From the NCBI RefSeq assembly GCF_014075995.1, contig NZ_CP055153.1:5208001-5272000 (forward strand): 64,000 bases of DNA, written 5' to 3'. Position 1 is the stretch's first letter. Each line of letters begins with the position of its first letter. Positions 57,693-64,000 of this stretch are shown here, piece by piece. Both the position numbers and the translations under genes were made by a program. The notes under the pieces are model-generated. The model was not told where the DNA came from. It saw only the letters and a program-made list of their open reading frames with translations, and searched no databases. This stretch comes from Adhaeribacter radiodurans (GTDB lineage: Bacteria; Bacteroidota; Bacteroidia; Cytophagales; Hymenobacteraceae).

Positions 57693-57703
57693 TCAAAGAA
57701 CTT
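57693..57703 (-). promoter_or_regulatory. boxA-like site in the rRNA leader
   Basis: Minus-strand AAGTTCTTTGA, about 135 bp before 16S and identical to the site before 23S at 55546-55556; likely antitermination element. Confidence 0.6.
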
Positions 57704-57818
57704 TTGTAAACCTGTCGTTTACTTAGGCAACCTTCTTAACTGCTCATTAAGCAAGATTATTTTCTCTCTTTTTCCCGTCTTTTCTCTTTTGAAAAAACCT
57801 TGTTTCGTTTTGGGAGTG

Positions 57819-57850
57819 CAAAGGTCAACATCTTTTTCCTTCTTTCCAAA
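57819..57850 (-). promoter_or_regulatory. rRNA promoter P1 (closest to 16S)
   Basis: On the minus strand: -33 TTTG (57850-57847), 20-bp spacer, -7 GACCTTTG (57826-57819). It differs from TAnnTTTG at the first position only. It lies about 260 bp before 16S. Confidence 0.65.
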
Positions 57851-57992
57851 TCTGAAAGTAAAAATTTTAATCTTTTTTTTTCACTCCCCTATTTCCTCCT
57901 CCCTCTCTCCGAAAACTACCTCTTCGCTCCTTCAAACGAAAAGGCTTTCCTGCCTGCTTTTCTTGCCTCAACCTGCTGTCGATTTGGGAGGG

Positions 57993-58024
57993 CAAAAGTC
58001 CGAATCTTTTCTCAAACCTCCAAA
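57993..58024 (-). promoter_or_regulatory. rRNA promoter P2
   Basis: Minus strand: TTTG (58024-58021), 20-bp spacer, GACTTTTG (58000-57993). Same spacing and a very similar surrounding sequence (GGGAGGGCAAA/GGGAGTGCAAA on the plus strand) as P1. Confidence 0.65.
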
Positions 58025-58090
58025 CTTTAAGGAAACTTTTTTTTCGAAATTTACCGGGCTTTAATCGGCGCTTTTCGCCGAAACAGAAGA

Positions 58091-58122
58091 CAAAAGTACG
58101 AGCCTTTCCCCGCTTGCGCAAA
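58091..58122 (-). promoter_or_regulatory. rRNA promoter P3, best consensus match
   Basis: Minus strand: TTTG (58122-58119), 20-bp spacer, TACTTTTG (58098-58091). Both boxes match the Bacteroidota sigma consensus exactly. Confidence 0.75.
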
Positions 58123-58294
58123 CTTTCTGCTCACTTTATTTTACCCCCCTTATGGGTCCCTACTTTTTATCGGAGTAGAACCCCGGTCCAGCCGGCTACC
58201 AGACTCTTCTTTTTCTTTTCGGGCTCGCCTCCCGCCCATGCTTTTGGCCGAAGAAAAAAAGGAAACTTATCTCCCCCTTTTTCGTTGCGGTGCA

Positions 58295-58302
58295 CAAAGG
58301 TA
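58295..58302 (-). promoter_or_regulatory. rRNA promoter P4, -7 box only
   Basis: Minus strand TACCTTTG at 58302-58295 matches TAnnTTTG, but the place of the -33 box reads TAGG. It is the most distal element and the weakest candidate. Confidence 0.45.
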
Positions 58303-58469
58303 ACACTTCCCCCGCCGCTTTTCCTAATACCAACCCCCATTTTCCCTCGCCCCCGGCCTAACTCCCTGATTCCCCCCCAAGAAAAAATTCCTCCTAAGCC
58401 CCTTTCTCGTTCCTATATTAAGCCACTTTACATTCGAATAAAGACTTGGATTTACATATATCTTTTTAG

Positions 58470-59738
58470 CTATTTTCTTAAAGTGCTAATTCTATCCGGG
58501 CCAACACTTACAATTGTTATTGGAATTTGCAGTTGGTTTTCTAAGAAGTTAATGTAGGAGTGAAATGCATCTGGCAGACCATCGAAACTTACAATTTTAC
58601 TAGTATCAGCTTTCCAACCGGGCAAAGTAGTGTAATAAGGTGTTAATTCCCCATCAATAAATTGGTGCGGAACAGTATCTATTAATTCGCCGGAAGGTAA
58701 TTTATAGTGGGTACATACCTTAATTTCTTCAAAATCATCTAACACATCAGCCTTCATCATATTAAGCTGAGTAACTCCATTTAACATAATGGAATATTTT
58801 AAAGTTGGCAGATCTATCCAACCGCATCGGCGAGGCCTACCCGTAGTTGATCCAAACTCATGACCGGCCTGGCGAATGTTCTCTCCTACCTGGTCTAACA
58901 ATTCTGTCGGAAAAGGACCACTACCTACTCGCGTACAGTACGCTTTAAATATACCATATACTTCGCCAATATGCCTTGGAGCCACACCTAAACCAGTACA
59001 AGCTCCAGCAACTAAGGTATTAGAAGACGTAACAAAGGGATACGTACCAAAATCAATATCCAGCAAAGACCCTTGTGCTCCTTCAGCTAAAATACGCTTC
59101 CCATCTTTTAGGGCTTGGTTAATCATATATTCACTATCCACTAACCGAAGAGTTTTTAAGTACTCAACAGCTTCAAAAAATTCTTTTTCCTGCTCTGAAA
59201 TATCTAAGTCACGCTGGTAAAAACTTACTGTTTTCCGATGCCGTTCAATTATCCGATTATATCGGTCATTAAAATCGGCAAGCAAAATATCTCCAACGCG
59301 CAAACCAGAGCGGCCTATTTTATCTTGGTAAGTTGGACCAATTCCCTTAAGTGTAGAACCAATCTTATTTTCACCTAAAGCTTCTTCGGATACCCGGTCA
59401 ATAAATTTATGGGAAGGAAGAATAAGAGATGCTTTTTTTGATATAAAAAGGTTTTTAGCTGCATCCACACCGCGAGCAGATAGTTTTTCCATTTCCGCTT
59501 TAAAAATTATTGGATCTAGCACTACACCATTGCCAATAATATTAATAATGTCAGGATGAAAAACACCAGAGGGTATTTGGTGCAGAACATGCTTAATACC
59601 ATCGAATTCTAAAGTATGGCCTGCATTAGGCCCACCTTGAAAACGCGCTACAATGTCGTAAGTAGGTGCTAATACGTCTACAATTTTACCTTTGCCTTCG
59701 TCGCCCCACTGAAGACCAATTAATATATCTACTGCCAT
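58470..59738 (-). CDS. purA: Adenylosuccinate synthetase
   Basis: A 422-residue GTP-dependent enzyme that turns IMP and aspartate into adenylosuccinate. Motifs: GLQWGDEGKGK (phosphate loop), FQGGPNAGHT, the switch-like GSTTGRPRRCGW (RRCGW), and the C-terminal guanine-binding end SVGPDR. Length normal. It is immediately upstream of the rRNA promoter region on the same strand. Confidence 0.97.
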   Translation of the reverse strand: MAVDILIGLQWGDEGKGKIVDVLAPTYDIVARFQGGPNAGHTLEFDGIKHVLHQIPSGVFHPDIINIIGNGVVLDPIIFKAEMEKLSARGVDAAKNLFISKKASLILPSHKFIDRVSEEALGENKIGSTLKGIGPTYQDKIGRSGLRVGDILLADFNDRYNRIIERHRKTVSFYQRDLDISEQEKEFFEAVEYLKTLRLVDSEYMINQALKDGKRILAEGAQGSLLDIDFGTYPFVTSSNTLVAGACTGLGVAPRHIGEVYGIFKAYCTRVGSGPFPTELLDQVGENIRQAGHEFGSTTGRPRRCGWIDLPTLKYSIMLNGVTQLNMMKADVLDDFEEIKVCTHYKLPSGELIDTVPHQFIDGELTPYYTTLPGWKADTSKIVSFDGLPDAFHSYINFLENQLQIPITIVSVGPDRISTLRK

Positions 59739-59807
59739 TTAAATAAGGAGTATTTAGTGAAAATAAGGATGTTAAGGAATTAATTAAACCTGAATAAGAG
59801 AGGAAAT

Positions 59808-60152
59808 TCAGGACTTACTTAAAAAATCGGCAGCTGCCTGATCTGTATCTGTTATTGTAAATATATTATTGAGTTTAGTAATAATAAGGAGTTTACGAAT
59901 TTGTTCTGACGGATTGATCAGCACCATTTCACCTCCCCGATTACGAAACTTAGTTAATAAAGAAACCAAAACGCCAATACCACTGCTATTTATAAAACGC
60001 ACTTCTGATAAATCTACGGCACAAAGCAACTTTGTATTATTAATGCTACTATTTACCAGCTCAACTAATTGTTGAGAATCCGGGTTACCAATTAAATCAC
60101 CTTGTAATCGAACGTAAACTATATCTTCTGTAACGGTACTTTCCAGTTTCAT
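59808..60152 (-). CDS. STAS-domain protein (anti-sigma factor antagonist-like)
   Basis: I choose the ATG at 60152 (MKLESTVT), which overlaps the end of the Fur-family gene by 4 bp (ATGA). The 114-residue product is a single STAS domain with the phosphorylatable-serine motif [19 protein letters not shown] (Ser-Ser-Gly-Ile-Gly). Such proteins control anti-sigma switch kinases or, in other phyla, lipid-transport systems. Its partners are not in the window. Confidence 0.88.
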   Translation of the reverse strand: MKLESTVTEDIVYVRLQGDLIGNPDSQQLVELVNSSINNTKLLCAVDLSEVRFINSSGIGVLVSLLTKFRNRGGEMVLINPSEQIRKLLIITKLNNIFTITDTDQAAADFLSKS

Positions 60153-60616
60153 GAATTTTGCGCGTTGTTTTTTGCCCGGCAATCAGCACAGATGCCGTAT
60201 AAATTCAAAGAATGGTGCAAGATATGAAAATTTAATAGTTCCCCTACCATGGTCTGAATATTATGAATTCGAGGATCGCAGAACTCGACAACCTTATGGC
60301 ACTCCGTACAAATTACGTGGTCGTGCTGCCGGTACCCATACGATTTTTCATACTGAGCCAGATTACGGCCAAATTGGTGCTTACTTACTAAATCGTTTTC
60401 TACCAGTAAATCTAAGGTGTTATACACCGTAGCCCGACTTACCTGATAATTCTTATTCTTCATACTAATGTACAACGACTCTACATCGAAGTGTCCAGTA
60501 CGGGAATAAATTTCTTCCAGAATGGCGTAGCGCTCGGGAGTTTTCCGCAAACCTTTACTTTCGAGGTAAGCGGTAAATATTTTTTTTACTTCGTTATATT
60601 TTATTGGATCTAACAC
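60149..60616 (-). CDS. Fur-family transcriptional regulator
   Basis: A 155-residue protein starting with GTG at 60616. It has the N-terminal winged helix ([32 protein letters not shown]) and two Cys pairs of the structural zinc site, CTECHK and CADCRAK, with the regulatory HHSLNLYG region. It could be Fur, PerR or Zur; the HQ/H ligands cannot decide this. It overlaps the STAS gene by 4 bp, suggesting a joint transcript. Confidence 0.9.
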   Translation of the reverse strand: MLDPIKYNEVKKIFTAYLESKGLRKTPERYAILEEIYSRTGHFDVESLYISMKNKNYQVSRATVYNTLDLLVENDLVSKHQFGRNLAQYEKSYGYRQHDHVICTECHKVVEFCDPRIHNIQTMVGELLNFHILHHSLNLYGICADCRAKNNAQNS

Positions 60617-60686
60617 GTTTATAACCTTTCATTAAAAACTTACTAAAATTTACTAAATTCTACCTTTAAGTAGAGTAATCAAACTA

Positions 60687-62894
60687 TTATGAATCGAATC
60701 GTTCTACCAGAATTACTCCGTTCACCCGGTTAAGACGCTGAATTAACTTTTCTAAATGGCTGGTATCGTTAACAAAAACCATAATTTTACCATCAAAAAT
60801 TCCGTCATGCGAATCTAAAGTAATAGACCGCATATTTACCTTTAAGCTATTAGAAATAACTTTAGTTAAATCATTTACCATTCCTACCCGGTCTGTGCCT
60901 TTAATCCGAATTCCGGCCAGAAATACTAATTCATATTGATCTGTCCATTTAGCTTTTACAATGCGATTACCGTAATTAGACATTAATTCTACCGCTTTCG
61001 GGCAAGAGGTACGGTGAATAATTATGCCTTCTGTTTCCGTCTCAAAACCAAATACATCATCGCCCGGAATAGGATTACAGCAAGCAGCAATGCTATAAGC
61101 TATTTTAGAGGTATTCTCCCCGATTACCAACATGTCAGAGGTTACTCCTCGTATTTTCTGTACTTCCTTGTCGAAGCTTTTTTGATCGAAATGGTCATTT
61201 TTTACCCGCTCAAGAACCAGATTATGATCAAAAATCTCTTCTTTAATATCCTTGACCTCAATCTTATTAATGGCTATCCGGAAGTAAAACTCCTGCGGAT
61301 GCGGCACATGAAAGAAAGTAAAAAGGCGGTTTAAATTAGATAAGGAAGGTTCAATTCCTAACTGTTGCAAACGCTTCTCTACGATAGTTTTGCCTTCTTC
61401 TGCTTTAATTTTCCGATCTTCTCGTAAGTATTCTTTAATTTTTGACCGTGCCCGGGAAGTAGTTGCAAATTTAAGCCACTCTTCGGATGGCCGTTGTTTT
61501 TGGGAAGTTAATATTTCTACCTGGTCGCCGTTATGAAGCCGATAACTTAAGGGAACAAGCTTTTGATTTACTTTTGCCCCGATACATTGCGTGCCAATTT
61601 GGGTATGAATTTCAAAGGCAAAATCCAGAGCGGTAGCTTTATCCGGTAAAATAATTAACTGACCTTTTGGCGTAAATACAAAAACCTCTTCGACAAATAA
61701 ATTTTTCCGGAAGTCATCCATAAACTCCAGCGCATTAGAATTATTTGTGTCGAGCATGTCCCGAACCTTATTGATCCATTGCTCCAATCCTGATTCATGC
61801 CCGCCGGTATTACCTTCGCTCTTATATTTCCAATGAGCTGCATAACCTTTTTCCGCAATATCATCCATGCGCTGGCTCCGGATTTGAACTTCTACCCATT
61901 GTCCCGTATGACTCATGACCGTAGTATGTAACGACTCGTAACCATTAGCACGTGGCGTACTTACCCAATCCCGCAATCGATCCGGATTGGGTTGATAAAA
62001 ATCGGTTACAATGGAATAAACCGACCAACATGCTGCTTTTTCTATTTCTAAAGGCACATTCAAAATAATCCGGATAGCAAATAAGTCATATACTTCATCG
62101 AAGGTGATATTTTGCTTACGAATTTTCTTTAGAATAGAGTAGATGGATTTAGGACGCCCTTTTACTTCAAAATCAAACCCTTGCCGCGCTAATTCTTCTT
62201 CCAGAGGCGATACAAAATCTTTAATAAACTTGTTTCGGGCTAATTTTGTTTGCCGGATTTTATTCGTTATTTCTTTATAGGTTTCGGTATCGGTATATTT
62301 TAGATATAAATCTTCCAACTCCGATTTTATAGCGTACAGGCCCAGGCGATGAGCCAATGGGGCATACAGATACATTGTTTCCGAGGCAATTTTTAATTGT
62401 TTGTCCCGAGCCATGCTATCCAGGGTACGCATATTATGTAAGCGGTCAGCCAGCTTAATCAGAATTACACGTACATCGTCCGAAAGAGTAAGAAGCATTT
62501 TCCGGAAATTTTCGGCTTGCTGCGACGTACCATAATCAAAAACGCCGGAAATTTTAGTAAGTCCTTCAATAATCCGAGCTACGCTGTGCCCAAATTCCCG
62601 CTCTATATCCGGAATTTCGAGTTCAGTATCTTCTACTACATCGTGCAACAAGGCGGCCACAATAGAGGTAGTACCCAAACCAATTTCTTCTACAGCAATT
62701 TGTGCTACCGCTAATGGATGCAGAATGTAAGGCTCGCCCGACTTACGACGCATATTCTTGTGCGCCTCTAACGAGGTATTAAATGCTTTTTTAATAATTT
62801 TTGCATCATTATCTTTTAAAAAAGGCTTGGCATATTTTAGTAACCGGCGATAATGACGTAGAATTTCTTTTCGCTCTTCTTCTGGGTCAATCAT
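60687..62894 (-). CDS. Bifunctional (p)ppGpp synthetase/hydrolase, RelA/SpoT family
   Basis: I choose the ATG at 62894 (MIDPEEERKE); an upstream in-frame start would add 14 residues with no family support. The 735-residue protein has the HD hydrolase domain with LLHDVVEDTE, the synthetase domain with KSIYSILKKI and YDLFAIRIIL and GYESLHTT, a TGS domain (VFTPKGQLIILPDKATALDFAF, in part) and a C-terminal ACT domain (IRIKGTDRVGMVNDLT). Both active sites look intact, so it probably both makes and degrades the alarmone. Confidence 0.94.
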   Translation of the reverse strand: MIDPEEERKEILRHYRRLLKYAKPFLKDNDAKIIKKAFNTSLEAHKNMRRKSGEPYILHPLAVAQIAVEEIGLGTTSIVAALLHDVVEDTELEIPDIEREFGHSVARIIEGLTKISGVFDYGTSQQAENFRKMLLTLSDDVRVILIKLADRLHNMRTLDSMARDKQLKIASETMYLYAPLAHRLGLYAIKSELEDLYLKYTDTETYKEITNKIRQTKLARNKFIKDFVSPLEEELARQGFDFEVKGRPKSIYSILKKIRKQNITFDEVYDLFAIRIILNVPLEIEKAACWSVYSIVTDFYQPNPDRLRDWVSTPRANGYESLHTTVMSHTGQWVEVQIRSQRMDDIAEKGYAAHWKYKSEGNTGGHESGLEQWINKVRDMLDTNNSNALEFMDDFRKNLFVEEVFVFTPKGQLIILPDKATALDFAFEIHTQIGTQCIGAKVNQKLVPLSYRLHNGDQVEILTSQKQRPSEEWLKFATTSRARSKIKEYLREDRKIKAEEGKTIVEKRLQQLGIEPSLSNLNRLFTFFHVPHPQEFYFRIAINKIEVKDIKEEIFDHNLVLERVKNDHFDQKSFDKEVQKIRGVTSDMLVIGENTSKIAYSIAACCNPIPGDDVFGFETETEGIIIHRTSCPKAVELMSNYGNRIVKAKWTDQYELVFLAGIRIKGTDRVGMVNDLTKVISNSLKVNMRSITLDSHDGIFDGKIMVFVNDTSHLEKLIQRLNRVNGVILVERFDS

Positions 62895-63150
62895 TTTTGT
62901 ATAAGGTGCGTTTCGTCGCATTTTACATAATAGCAATTGCTAAACGTTTAGCGTCTTCTTACTTGGAACCAAATGTACTTATCCTAATAACATAATTTAC
63001 TACTATATCGTGCCTATTTTAAGCGAGAACTACTTTACAGGAAAACTTCTGATATTAAATTAAAAAGGCCAACATTAACTATATAACTGTTATACCCGCC
63101 TATATTGCTTTATTTAAGTAAAATATTTTACAAAAAAAACATATAGCACC

Positions 63151-63180
63151 TTGCATTTAGCTCCAGATTTAGTACCTTTG
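63151..63180 (+). promoter_or_regulatory. tRNA-Leu promoter
   Basis: TTG at 63151-63153, 19-bp spacer, TACCTTTG at 63173-63180; a good Bacteroidota promoter 20 bp before the tRNA. Confidence 0.7.
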
Positions 63181-63200
63181 CAGCATAATTGAAAAGCCTT

Positions 63201-63282
63201 GCGGATGTGGCGAAATTGGTAGACGCACTAGACTTAGGATCTAGCGCTTCACGGCATGGGGGTTCGAGTCCCTTCATCCGCA
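63201..63282 (+). tRNA. tRNA-Leu (UAG)
   Basis: 82-nt type II tRNA: acceptor GCGGATG/CATCCGC, anticodon stem CTAGA-CTTAGGA-TCTAG with anticodon TAG, a variable arm (CGGCATGG region), and T-loop GGTTCGAGTCC. Confidence 0.97.
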
Positions 63283-63287
63283 CTTCA

Positions 63288-63323
63288 ACACCCTCAACAT
63301 TCCTGTGTTGAGGGTTTATTTTT
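63288..63323 (+). terminator. Terminator after tRNA-Leu
   Basis: Stem ACCCTCAACA/TGTTGAGGGT with a short loop, followed by TTTATTTTT. Confidence 0.85.
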
Positions 63324-63356
63324 AATGCAGTTTCCAATAACCTAAATTTGTAAGCC

Positions 63357-64000
63357 TTGAACATTACCTTAAATCAAAACGACACAACCAATGCTAACTT
63401 GAAGGTAGTATTGCAGGAAGCGGATTACGCTCCTAAAGTTGACGAAAAAATAAAAGAATACACCAAAAAGGCACAGATCAAAGGATTTCGCCCGGGCAAA
63501 GTTCCGGCTGGCCTTATCCGTAAAATGTACGGCAAAAGTATTCTGGCTGAAGAAATCAACGGCTTGCTTTCTAAATCTGTTAACGACTATATCAAAGAAA
63601 ATAACATAAAGATTTTAGGTGAGCCGTTACCCGATGAAACAAAGCAAAACACGATAGACTGGGATAATCAAAAAGAATTTGAGTTTGATTTTGAATTAGG
63701 CATACTGCCAGATTTTGATTTAGATCTAGCGGCAGGTGAAACATTAGATGCTTATAAAATTGAACTGGACGAGGAAACCATAAACCAGGTACACGAGCAT
63801 TTGCAACGTCAGTACGGCGAAACAGCTAACCCGGAAACTTCTGAAGCAAACGATTATTTATCAGGTGAGCTCCGCCAAGTGGATGGCGAATTTAAAACCA
63901 CTACCCTCCTACCTATAAATAAAATAAAGAAAAATCAAGAGCAGTTTATTGGCGTTAAACCAGGCGAAGTAATTACTTTTGATCTGCAAGAAGTATTCGA
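63357..64000 (+). CDS. tig: Trigger factor, 5' part (TTG start)
   Basis: The frame starts with TTG at 63357 (an in-frame TAA is at 63351, and no ATG is near), reads NITLNQNDTTNANLKVVLQE, and is still open at the window edge: 214 codons are visible. The ribosome-binding motif GFRPGKVP, typical of trigger factor, is at about residues 45-52; the PPIase domain would start beyond ~150. It is a ribosome-bound chaperone. It lies 75 bp after the tRNA-Leu gene. Confidence 0.93.
   Translation, partial: MNITLNQNDTTNANLKVVLQEADYAPKVDEKIKEYTKKAQIKGFRPGKVPAGLIRKMYGKSILAEEINGLLSKSVNDYIKENNIKILGEPLPDETKQNTIDWDNQKEFEFDFELGILPDFDLDLAAGETLDAYKIELDEETINQVHEHLQRQYGETANPETSEANDYLSGELRQVDGEFKTTTLLPINKIKKNQEQFIGVKPGEVITFDLQEVF

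Larger units (their letters stand above)
57558..58469 (-). other. Long rRNA leader/promoter region, purine-rich on the transcribed-sense strand
   Basis: 912 bp between purA and 16S. It contains P1-P4 and a boxA-like site; the plus strand is very pyrimidine-rich (many TTTTC, TCCC runs), so the sense RNA is purine-rich. ORFs here on the plus strand are not credible genes. Confidence 0.7.

Noticed and set aside
57669-58064. 131-codon plus-strand ORF in the rRNA leader
   Set aside because: Same pyrimidine-run composition; it lies across promoters P1 and P2 on the other strand.
58114-58557. 147-codon plus-strand ORF upstream of the rRNA operon
   Set aside because: It overlaps purA antisense, is Pro/Phe/Leu-rich from pyrimidine runs, and covers the promoter array.
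63128-63364. 78-codon minus-strand ORF over tRNA-Leu
   Set aside because: Antisense to a tRNA and its terminator; not a gene.

Overview
The window looks like chromosomal DNA of a Bacteroidota bacterium, most likely Cytophagales and possibly Hymenobacteraceae (for example an Adhaeribacter-like organism). The evidence is: a 16S-Ile-Ala-23S-5S operon with Bacteroidota-type sequence; promoters of the Bacteroidota form TTTG-N20-TAnnTTTG; Bacteroidota families such as DUF4199, BatA-type VWA partners, the 630-residue PurF paralogue and a TonB receptor paired with a beta-propeller lipoprotein; and few strong Shine-Dalgarno sites. Genus is inference; no database search was possible.

Layout. 1-2.4 kb: 3' part of a TonB-dependent receptor and a surface beta-propeller lipoprotein (BtuB/BtuG-like pair), then a small lipoprotein. 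2.9-4.8 kb: PurF-family amidotransferase. 4.9-13.3 kb: complex I membrane-arm operon nuoH-I-J-K-L-M-N (minus strand) without the peripheral-arm genes next to it. 13.4-15.2 kb: glutathionylspermidine-synthase-like ATP-grasp enzyme plus a YgiB-like lipoprotein. 15.4-31.5 kb: housekeeping genes (murI, ABC-F ATPase, YebC, RhlE helicase, menA, glutathione peroxidase, argS, arginase diverging from arginine decarboxylase, a GmhB-like phosphatase, a polyprenol-phosphate mannosyltransferase-like enzyme, TerC).

31.7-37.8 kb is the most unusual part: two alpha/beta-hydrolase esterases, a RimK-like ATP-grasp ligase, a GCS2/YbdK carboxylate-amine ligase, a class I glutamine amidotransferase and a second, divergent ATP-grasp-like protein. 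Together they look like a small pathway that builds and trims a peptide- or amide-like metabolite whose identity is unknown.

37.9-51.6 kb: two PAP2 phosphatases, a GT51 transglycosylase with a large periplasmic domain, purB, three glycosyltransferases, two DUF4199 membrane proteins, a dihydroorotase homologue that has lost nearly all metal ligands, and a BatA-type membrane protein. 51.6-52.3 kb is a gene-poor stretch with a 15-bp triple repeat and a possible gene remnant. 52.3-58.3 kb is the rRNA operon (minus strand), preceded by four promoter-like elements and carrying two boxA-like sites. 58.5-62.9 kb: purA, a STAS protein, a Fur-family regulator and a bifunctional RelA/SpoT enzyme. The window ends with tRNA-Leu(UAG) and the 5' part of the trigger factor gene, which starts with TTG.
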